From positions 2,252,001 through 2,316,000 of the forward strand of contig NZ_CP054424.1 of the NCBI RefSeq assembly GCF_013334205.1: a stretch of DNA of 64,000 nucleotides, given 5' to 3'. The translations under genes and the position numbers were made by a program. This document shows, piece after piece, positions 43,926 through 51,900 of the stretch (its first letter is position 1; each line of letters begins with the position of its first letter). The notes under the pieces are model-generated. The model saw nothing but the letters and a program-made list of their open reading frames with translations. It had not been told where the DNA came from and ran no database searches. The DNA comes from Rhodoferax sp. BAB1. GTDB taxonomy: Bacteria; Pseudomonadota; Gammaproteobacteria; Burkholderiales; Burkholderiaceae_C.

Positions 43926-46082
43926 CTAAACCTGGAAATGCGAGAGGAAAAGCCGGCGGATGCCGCGGTACCACTGCTGGGCCAGGGGCTCGGGCGGGTG
44001 GTCGAAGCGGGCATGGATGCGCTCGCCGAAGAAGACAGCCGAGGCCGGGTCCACCCCGCCGGTGAGGGCCACGTCGAACTGGAAGGTGCGCTCCAGGGTG
44101 CGCGCGCCCTCGCGGTCGCGCGGGTCGGTGGCGAGCAGACCCCCGCCTTCGGTGGCCAGCACGCGGCTGGGCAGGTAGCTGTCGCCGCCGGGCACCTCGC
44201 GCTCCAGATGGCCCTGCAGCACCCGCTCGGGCTGGTGGGCCAGGCGCAGTTGCACGCCAGTGGTGGCGCCGCGCACCAGGTCGGCGGCCTCCTGCTCGAC
44301 CACCACGCGTGCCAAGAGGCGCGGCTCGTCCAGCACATAACCGAGCAGCTCGCCCTGGCGGTAGTGGCGCCCGGGCATGTCCTGGGCCTGCACCACGACG
44401 AAGATGCCGTCGGACAGTGCACGCACGTTCTGCTGGTCGAGGCGGCCGAGCTGGATGGCCAGCGTGGCGTCGGCGGCCTGCCACTGCTCGCGCGCGATGG
44501 CGGCCTGGGCACGGTCGCTGGAGAACTGCGCCATGTAGACGGCCCGCAGTTCGGCGGCACGCGCGCGTGCGCTGGCGGCCTCGGCCTCCAGCGCCGGGTT
44601 GTGCAGGGTCAGCAGCAGGTCACCGCGGCGCACGGTCGTGCCCGGTGGCACGGCCAGCGAGACCACAAAACCGCTCTGCCCCGCGCGCACCAGGGACTGC
44701 TGGGGCAGCCAGGCCACGCCCTGGGCCACCGTGCGAAAGGGCAGTGGCAGCACGAAGAGCAGCAGGAAGAGGCCGGCCAGCACGCCGCCCGTGACGCCCC
44801 AGACCCGGCGGCGGTAGGGCATCAGGCGCGGGCTGCTGCCCAGGTGCGCCACACCCTTGGCCAGCGGGATCAGCGCCATGCTGGCCACGGCCCAGAGCGC
44901 AAGCAGCACGCCGATGAAAAAGAAGCCGCTGGCCACGAAGAGCGCGATGGCCACGGTGACGAAGACGCGGTACAGCGTGGACAGCACGCCGTAGAGCGCG
45001 AGCCAGACCTTGTCGGTGCGGGCGGTCTCGGGCGTTTCGGCTTCGCGCGCGCCGAAGGCATAACGCTCGATGAGGTAGCCCCAGTAACGCAGGGCGCGCT
45101 GCGCGAGGTTGGGCATCTCGATCAGGTCGGCCAGGATGTAATAGGCGTCGTAGCGCAGCAGGGGGTTGCCGTTGAAGACCAGGGTGGAGACGCCGGCCAC
45201 CAGCATCACGTTGAAGAGCGCGGCGCGCAGCAGCGAGGGCTCCAGCAGCAGCCAGAGGTAGAAGGCCAGCGCCGCCACGAAGAGCTCGACCACCATGCCG
45301 GCCGCGCCGACCAGGGCGCGGTCGAACTTGTTCTTGAACACGCTGGAGGCCGAGGCCTCCACATAGGGCACGGGGATGAGCACCAGCAGCACCACGCCCA
45401 GGTCGTGCACCTCGCCGCCGCCGCGCTTGACGGCGATGGCGTGGCCCAGCTCATGCAGGGCCTTGAGCGCGGGGAAGACCAGCAGCAGGAGCAGCAGGTT
45501 GTCGGTGGCCAGCACGCGGTCGGCGAAGTTGCCGGTCAGCGCCGTCCACTGCGAAGGCAGCAGCAGCACGGCGGGCAGCACCACGGCCAGCCAGAGCAGG
45601 CCGCCCCAGCGGCCCCAGAGCCGGTGGACCAGCGGGCGGATGCGGTTGAGGAAGGCGTCCGGGTCCCAGAGGTGGATGCGGATGGCCATGGGGTTGAGCC
45701 AGGACTTGCGCCGGGTCTGGCGCTGCTGTTTCTCGCCGCGCTCGAAGAGCTCGGCCGCGTCGGGCAAGGTGTCGCTCTGCAGCAGGTCGGCCGCGTGCAG
45801 CTGGCCCAGCAGGCGGATCACCTCGTCCTGGCTGGGGGCGTCCTCGCCCAGCTCGCGGTTGGCCAGTTCCCAGACCTGCTGCACGGTGCGCTCGCCGTCC
45901 ATGGCGGCGATGAGGAAACGCGCCGAGGGCGTGAAGCGGTGGATGCGGCTGCTGACCGGGTCCTGCAGCAGGTACCAGAGCTCGCCGCGGAAACGCATGC
46001 GGTGCAGGCGCGCATGGCCGCGCAGGCGCGGGCGCACGCCGGCCACGCGGTACCAGTTGGTGGAGAGCATGGAGTCGCTCAT
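43926..46082 (-). CDS. PqqD-like/site-2 protease (M50)/HlyD fusion protein
   Basis: A 718-residue polytopic protein. Residues about 12-102 resemble a PqqD-like winged-helix peptide-recognition domain (FRGELWYLLQDPVSSRIHRF, then MDGERTVQQVWELAN). Membrane segments start near 160. HELGH at 210-214 is the zinc site and D312 in NGNPLLRYDAYY is the likely third ligand, as in M50 intramembrane proteases. Further membrane helices follow to about residue 450. The C-terminal 260 residues are an HlyD-type adaptor (SLVRAGQSGFVVSLAVPPGTTVRRGDLLLTL, coiled coil, then SDGIFVVVQAQDMPGRHYRQGE). Cleavage or recognition of the giant protein's leader is plausible. The gene is 12 bp after the GAF-HlyD stop. Confidence 0.85.
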   Translation of the reverse strand: MSDSMLSTNWYRVAGVRPRLRGHARLHRMRFRGELWYLLQDPVSSRIHRFTPSARFLIAAMDGERTVQQVWELANRELGEDAPSQDEVIRLLGQLHAADLLQSDTLPDAAELFERGEKQQRQTRRKSWLNPMAIRIHLWDPDAFLNRIRPLVHRLWGRWGGLLWLAVVLPAVLLLPSQWTALTGNFADRVLATDNLLLLLLVFPALKALHELGHAIAVKRGGGEVHDLGVVLLVLIPVPYVEASASSVFKNKFDRALVGAAGMVVELFVAALAFYLWLLLEPSLLRAALFNVMLVAGVSTLVFNGNPLLRYDAYYILADLIEMPNLAQRALRYWGYLIERYAFGAREAETPETARTDKVWLALYGVLSTLYRVFVTVAIALFVASGFFFIGVLLALWAVASMALIPLAKGVAHLGSSPRLMPYRRRVWGVTGGVLAGLFLLLFVLPLPFRTVAQGVAWLPQQSLVRAGQSGFVVSLAVPPGTTVRRGDLLLTLHNPALEAEAASARARAAELRAVYMAQFSSDRAQAAIAREQWQAADATLAIQLGRLDQQNVRALSDGIFVVVQAQDMPGRHYRQGELLGYVLDEPRLLARVVVEQEAADLVRGATTGVQLRLAHQPERVLQGHLEREVPGGDSYLPSRVLATEGGGLLATDPRDREGARTLERTFQFDVALTGGVDPASAVFFGERIHARFDHPPEPLAQQWYRGIRRLFLSHFQV

Positions 46083-46094
46083 GCCACCTGCCCT

Positions 46095-48005
46095 TCAGCC
46101 CAGCCACTTCCAGGTGCTCAGGCGCAGCCAGTCCACGAAGGGATGGGTCCAGATCCAGATCAGGCGGCGCTGACCCACCTCGACCTTGCCTATGCCTTCC
46201 AGGCCGGGGCGCAGGCCGGCGTCGGCCCGGTCGAGCCTGGCCTCGACGCGGAAATGGTTGCGCCCGTCCTGCGGCACCGAGATGGGCGTGATGCGCTCCA
46301 CCGTGAAGGCCAGGCGCTCGTAGGGCAGGCCCGAGAGCGCGAGTTCACCGCGCTGGCCCAGCTGCAGGTGGCCGATGTCGCGCTCGTCGACCTGCAGGAT
46401 CACGCGGTAGGCGTCCAGCGGCGCCAGTTCGAACAGCAGCTTGCCCTGCTCCACCGGCGAGCCCAGCTGCTGGCTCAGGTCGCCCTGCACCACCAGGCCG
46501 TCGAAGGGCGCCAGCAGCGTGGCGCGGGCCAGGCGCTCCTCGGTCAGCGCGAGCTGGGCCTGGGCCTGGTCGACCTGGGCCGAGGTCACGGCCATGGCCG
46601 CGCGGTCGGAGCCAGCGGCGGCCAGGCGGTAACGGCGGCGGGCCTGTTCGGCCTCGGCCATCCAGCGCAGCTGTTCGAGCTTGAGGTCGCGGTCGTCCAG
46701 GCGGGCCAGCACCTGGCCCGTGCGCACGCGGTCGCCGGGGCGCACCAGGCTCTCGGTCACGAAACCCGGGAAAGGCGCGGCCACGCCGCGCTGCACCTCG
46801 CCCTCGACCACGGTCTTGGCCGAAACACGGTGGGTGCCGCTGGCCAGGCTGAGGAACAGCAGCACCGCCACACCCAGCGCCACCACCAGCTTGAGGCCGG
46901 GATGGTCGGGGCCGAAGAGGCTGGTGGCCCCGTGGCGCCAGGCCGCCGTGATGCGCTCCCACACACCGCGTTCCTGCCGGCGCTTGAGGTCCAGCACCGA
47001 ACCCAGCAGGGTGCCCAGGGCTTCGCACAGGGCAAGATCGTCCGCGCCGAAGGGCAAATCGCGCGCGCGCTCGAAGGTCAGCACGCCCACCATGACCCCG
47101 TCGTTGCGCAGGGGAACGGAGAGCACGGCGCTGTCCTGGCGCGAGGCGGCCAGCGCGGCGTGGGCCAGGCCGGGCACACCGTCGGCCAACAAGGGCGGGT
47201 GCACCACGGAGAGGTCCAGGTCCCAGACCTCGTCCATGGCTTCGGCCAGCAGGCGCACGAAGTCGGTCCGTGCATCGAAAGTCGCGGTGTGCGAGATGGC
47301 CTGTACCCGGATGGAGCCGGCGTGCTCGAAACCCAGGGCCACGCGCTGGCAGTCCAGGCGCGCGGCCAGGTCGTTGACCACGGCCAGGCAGGCGGCGCCC
47401 AGGCGCTCTTCCTGCAGGGCGGTGGCCAGGGTGTCGGTGGCCAGCGAGAGGCGCGCCACCATCTGGCGTTCGCGCTGCACCAGCTGCTGGCGGAAGTGGT
47501 CGACCAGCCAGGCGCTGCCCCAGTGCAGCAGGCGCAGGGCCAGCTGCACCTCGGCGTCGGACCGCGGCGTGAGGTCCAGCACAACCGCGCCCTGCAGCTT
47601 GCCGTCGACCTCCAGCGGGTAGGCCACGTGGGTGGCCAAGCTGGCCGTGCCCTCGCCGCCGGACTGCACCACACCCCGGCGCTGCGTGAGCGCGGCCTGC
47701 GCGGCCGGGCCGAGATGCATGAGGTTGCGGCTGGCGTCGGGCCAGAGTGCGGCCGGCGTGTAGCTGTTGTCCTGCTCCGCGAGCAGCACCAGGGCGCCGC
47801 GCACGCGCGGCACCTGCAGGCAGAGGATGGTCAGCCAGCTGGCGCAGAAGGCACGGGTGTCGGAGGGCTGGCTCAGGCCGGCCCAGGCCGAGCCGTCGGC
47901 AGCAGCGCTGGCCGAGGCGGCGGGAGATGCGGAGGACGATGCAGCGGCAGCACTGCCGCTGTCGGCGGCAGCATCGGTGTTGGCGTAGATCGGTGCGCTG
48001 CTCAA
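46095..48005 (-). CDS. GAF domain-transmembrane-HlyD protein
   Basis: A 636-residue protein. Residues 1-40 are Ala/Ser-rich. Residues about 45-190 may form a first GAF-like module (LQVPRVRGALVLLAEQDNS, VAYPLEVDGKLQGAVVLDL) and about 195-355 a clear GAF domain (CQRVALGFEHAGSIRVQAISHTATF to VMVGVLTFERARDLPFGADDLALCEALG). One transmembrane helix lies at about 377-397. The periplasmic part is an HlyD adaptor with lipoyl halves PFPGFVTESLVRPGDRVRTGQ and APFDGLVVQGDLSQQLGSPVEQG around a coiled coil. Position 48005 is a TTG codon; no in-frame ATG occurs near it. An 11-codon frame with a strong ribosome site ends just upstream, suggesting coupling or a frameshift. Confidence 0.82.
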   Translation of the reverse strand: MSSAPIYANTDAAADSGSAAAASSSASPAASASAAADGSAWAGLSQPSDTRAFCASWLTILCLQVPRVRGALVLLAEQDNSYTPAALWPDASRNLMHLGPAAQAALTQRRGVVQSGGEGTASLATHVAYPLEVDGKLQGAVVLDLTPRSDAEVQLALRLLHWGSAWLVDHFRQQLVQRERQMVARLSLATDTLATALQEERLGAACLAVVNDLAARLDCQRVALGFEHAGSIRVQAISHTATFDARTDFVRLLAEAMDEVWDLDLSVVHPPLLADGVPGLAHAALAASRQDSAVLSVPLRNDGVMVGVLTFERARDLPFGADDLALCEALGTLLGSVLDLKRRQERGVWERITAAWRHGATSLFGPDHPGLKLVVALGVAVLLFLSLASGTHRVSAKTVVEGEVQRGVAAPFPGFVTESLVRPGDRVRTGQVLARLDDRDLKLEQLRWMAEAEQARRRYRLAAAGSDRAAMAVTSAQVDQAQAQLALTEERLARATLLAPFDGLVVQGDLSQQLGSPVEQGKLLFELAPLDAYRVILQVDERDIGHLQLGQRGELALSGLPYERLAFTVERITPISVPQDGRNHFRVEARLDRADAGLRPGLEGIGKVEVGQRRLIWIWTHPFVDWLRLSTWKWLG

Positions 48006-48009
48006 GTGG

Positions 48010-48045
48010 TCACGTCGGCGGTTGTGGGGTCGGCCCGGACATCAT
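48010..48045 (-). CDS. 11-codon leader frame upstream of the GAF-HlyD gene
   Basis: ATGATG with GGAG 7 bases upstream opens a frame encoding MMSGPTPQPPT and a stop, ending 4 bases before the TTG start of the GAF-HlyD gene. It may be a leader peptide that couples translation, or the true start of the GAF-HlyD protein shifted by a frame error. Confidence 0.3.
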   Translation of the reverse strand: MMSGPTPQPPT

Positions 48046-48096
48046 CTCTGCTCTCCGGGCCGCAGGCACGCTGGGACGAGCCGCCCCAGCGCGCGT

Positions 48097-48942
48097 TCAG
48101 CCGGGGGTGACCGCCGTTTTTCGGCGGCCGCTGGCCGCCGGGGCCGGCGCAGCAGGCGCAGGCGTTGCGGCGGGTGCGGGGGCCTCCTCGGCCGGCGCTG
48201 CTGCCGGGGCAGCATCGGCGCGGCTGCGCACCAGGCGGTCCTTGACGGCATCGAAGTTGCGCATGGACTGCAGGTGCAGGTAGATCAGCTCCAGCTCGTC
48301 GGTGGCGGCCAGCGCGGCGAGCTTTTCGGGGGCGAGCTTCTTGAGGCGCGCGCGGTCCACCACGTGGAAGCCGGTGAGTGTCATCTTCTCGCCCTGGGGC
48401 AGGGTGAACTGGGCCTGCATGGGCTCGACCAGGTCCAGGGCCTTGAGCTTGGCGCAGAAGGCACGGGTGCGCTCGAACTGCAGGCGGTATTCCTGCAGGA
48501 ACTTGAGCACGTTGTCCACATAGGCCGTGGCCTTGCCGTCGGCACCGAAGAGGGCCTGGCCGCGGCCCTGGTAGTTCAGGCCCTGGAAGGCCTCGTCCAC
48601 GCAGAGGGTGAAGGTCTTGCCGTCTTCGCTGGAAGAAAACACGAAGGGGTAACGGCGCAGGAAGGCCGGCACGTAACCGGCTTTCCAGCTGTCGTCCTCG
48701 TTGACGTAGAGGTTTTCGTTCTGGCGCGCGCCCAGAATGACCACGGGCACCAGGGCATCGCCGCTGCTGGCGAAGACCACCGCGTAATCGGCCGCGGCCT
48801 GCGGGAACTCCACCGCCATCAGGGGCACGGAATTGATCTTGCGCGCAAAGCCGTAGCCCTTGCCCGCCTCGACCGAGGCCTTGGCGTGGCGCCCGCTGGA
48901 GACGGGGACGGCGGTTTCATAGATCAGCAGCTGGGTACTCAT
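48097..48942 (-). CDS. SapC-family protein
   Basis: A 281-residue protein matching the SapC family named after the surface-array gene cluster of Campylobacter (not the ABC permease SapC). Conserved segments are SVPLMAVEFPQAAADYAVVF, VVILGARQNENLYVNEDDSW, KAGYVPAFLRRYPFVFS, LCVDEAFQGLN, TLTGFHVVDRARLKKLAPEKLAAL and ELIYLHLQSMRN. The last 45 residues are Ala/Pro-rich and probably disordered. No signal peptide is seen. GGAGG precedes the ATG at 48942; the frame is open further upstream but overlaps the giant gene. It sits 25 bp after the giant-protein stop, consistent with a role in surface-protein production. Biochemical function is unknown. Confidence 0.85.
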   Translation of the reverse strand: MSTQLLIYETAVPVSSGRHAKASVEAGKGYGFARKINSVPLMAVEFPQAAADYAVVFASSGDALVPVVILGARQNENLYVNEDDSWKAGYVPAFLRRYPFVFSSSEDGKTFTLCVDEAFQGLNYQGRGQALFGADGKATAYVDNVLKFLQEYRLQFERTRAFCAKLKALDLVEPMQAQFTLPQGEKMTLTGFHVVDRARLKKLAPEKLAALAATDELELIYLHLQSMRNFDAVKDRLVRSRADAAPAAAPAEEAPAPAATPAPAAPAPAASGRRKTAVTPG

Positions 48943-48967
48943 GCGTGGGTCCTCCCTGTTGTGGAAA

Positions 48968-51900
48968 CTAGAAAACAGATACCGGGTGATCGAGTTCGAC
49001 GTCGGCCTCGGGCGTGACATCGAGCTGGATGCGCATCTTGGCGTTCGGGTTGCGCTCGGCCTCGTTGCGCGCGAGGTGGTTCACGAAATCGGTCTGCCAG
49101 CTGCTGCCGCTTGCCGCGGTCTTGCCGGTGGTCTTCTGGCCCGTGCCCAGGCTGCTCCAGTCGATGCTGGGCATGACCAGGCCCGGTACCGGCGGTGCCG
49201 TCCAGTTGCTGGTGGAGGCCGTGGAGTCCATGCCGGCCAGTATGGTGGAAAGCGACACCCAAGGCAAGGGCGGCGCCACCGGCTGCGGCATGCTGGGCGT
49301 GGCCGTGCGCAGGCCGGCGGCCAGGGTGTCGGCCATCAAACCGCCATCGCTGTGCTCGAAGCCCAGGGTGTGGCCGATTTCGTGCTGCAGCACGCTGTAC
49401 AGGTCCATGTTGCCGGCCGCCGCGCCGCCGCGGGCGATCAGCACCCCGCCCTCGTTGCGGAACTCGCGATCGTCACCCGGGGTGCGGTCCACGAACCAGC
49501 CGTGGCCGGCCGCGTCGATGTCGACCAGGATGTTGCCGCCGGCCTGGGTTTCGGCCAGGGCCAGTTCCGGCAGGTCGGCGATCGAGAAGCGGATGCCGTC
49601 CAGCAGGGCCAGGCGTTCATCGCCCGGGGCCAGGGTGCGCTTCCAGGCATCGACCGCCGCCGCCGTCAGCGAGGACAGCTGCTCCTGCGTCAGCGTCACG
49701 GTGCCGTCGGACAGCGGGGCCGCCACATCGGCCTGCAGGTAGTCGGCAGCGGCACGGAAGGCCGTGTCGTTGCTGCGCACGGTGACGTAGTCGAAGCTGC
49801 CCGTGCCGTCCTTCGCATAGAGGCCGACCTGGCCGTGCATGGCCACCTGGTCGTAGGCATGGCCCAGCACGTCGTCGCCGTTGAGGTAGACCTTGACCAG
49901 GGGGCCCTGCAGTTCGATGCCCAGGTTGTAGTCATAACCGGCGTAGATCTTCCGCGAGGCCGAGGCGTCGATCACCCAGCCCTCGGCTGCGGTGTAGTGA
50001 CCGATGCGCACCTGGTCGGCGACGGCATCGATCTCCACGAAGCGGTAGTAGTCGGGGCTGTAGTAGTCGAAGATGAAACCGCCCTGGCCCTGCACCTTGA
50101 TCCTGGTGGAAAGCTCCAGCACCGACATGGACTGGTTGCTGTTGAGGCCCAGGTCCATGAGGTTCAGGGCCAGACCACCGGCCACGGGCGTGGTGACGTA
50201 ACGGCCGGAGCTGATGCTCCAGGTCCCGGTGCGGTCCCCGGTGAAGAGGTTGGCCACGCCGTCGCTGAAGGTCTCGGTGTGCTGGAAGGTCAGGCCGGGC
50301 GGGCAGTCGAACTCGATGAAGTCGAAGGTGCCGTGGTGCGAGTGGGCACCGCGGTCGATCACCGTGTTGCCGAAGGGCGCGCTGGGCAGGGCCAGGTTGA
50401 GGAAGGCGCCGTCCCAGTTGGTCATGGAGGCGGCCACCAGTTCGCGCAGTTCGTACGAACTGGTGTCACCGGAGTAGAGCTTGTTGCGCTCCCGCCGGTC
50501 GCTGCCGCCGTCCAGGTCGTCGGAGTCGTGGCCGCCGATCAGCCAGTCGTCGCCCTTCTCGCCGTAGAGGTCGTCGTCACCGCGCTGGCCGAAGACGATG
50601 TCGTTGCCGTCGCCGGCCCAGATCTCGTCCTCGTACAGCTCGCTGTCGTGGTGGTGATGGTGGTGGTGATGGTCGTCGTCATGGTGGTGATCCCACCAGC
50701 CCTGGCCGTCATGGTGGCCGTGGCCATGCTCGTGGTGGTCGCCGCCGAACCAGTAGCCGGTCTCGTCGGTCAGGGCCGAGAGGCGGGCCAGGGCGTCGCC
50801 GGCGTGGTCCTTGGCGTGGGCGTATTCGTAGCTGCTCAGGCCCCAGCTGCGCACCACATCCGGCGTGACGAGTGCCAGGTTGTCGCCCCAGATCAGGTCG
50901 GAGCCGGCACCGCCGTAGACGGTGTCGCGGCCGGTCAGGATGGCGTCCAGGCTGTGGCCCTCGTGGTCGCCATGGTGGCCGTGGTGGTCATGCCCGTATT
51001 GGCCGTGGTGATGGTTGTGGTCATCCCAGCCGTAGCTGCCGTAACCACCATAACCGCCGTAGCCACCGTAAGCGCCCCAGTCCGCCCAGTCGCGGTCCGT
51101 CCAGCCGTCCGCATGCCACCAGCTGTCGTCGTGATCATGGTCGTGGCCATGGTCATGGCCGTGGTAATGGTGGTGGTGACCATGGTGGTGATGGTGCTGG
51201 TAGGGCTGCTCCACCGCCGGGATCAGCAGCACCTGCGGAGCGCGGTAGACGAAGGCGTCGCCGACCACGAGGTCGTTGCCGTCACCGCCGAAGATGGTGT
51301 CGTTGCCGGTCAGCAGTTCGTCCACATGGCCCTGCAGCTTCTGGTAGGTCTTCCAGCCGCTTTGCACCGTGATGACAACGTCGCGCTGGTGGTGTTCCAG
51401 CGCCACCAGGTCGGTGATGCCGTGGGCGATCTCGTCGCCGGCCCAGGTGCTGCCATCGATGAACTGTTCGAACTCGTCGGCCAGGTCGGTGGGCACGGCG
51501 AAGGCCGGGGTCATGGTGACGCTGTTGTCGCCGATCAGCACGTCCTGGCCGGCATCACCGCGCAGGGTGTCGTTGCCGAAGGCGTAGGTGGCGTCGATCA
51601 CCGTGTTCCAGTAACCGTCACGGTCCCAGTGGTCGTTCCAGTTGTCGTGCCAGTTGCTGCCCCAGGTTCCGAAGTGGTCACACACCAGCTCGTACTGTTC
51701 GTGCACGAGGTCGGAGAAGTCGTCCGACACGTCGAGCAGGCGGCGCGTCAGGTACTCGGCCTCGGCCATGGTGTCGGCGTCGAAGACCACGGTGCGGGCC
51801 ACGCTGATCAGGTCGTCGCCCACTACGGTGTCGTCGCCGGCACCGCCCGCCACGGTGTCGTTGCCCGAGAGCAGGTCGGCATGGTGGGCCCAGTCGGTGA

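Noticed and set aside
43854..48110. A 1418-codon open frame on the plus strand across the M50 and GAF-HlyD genes
   Set aside because: It spans two clearly real genes on the other strand, and its protein is rich in His, Gln, Gly and Arg with no motifs.
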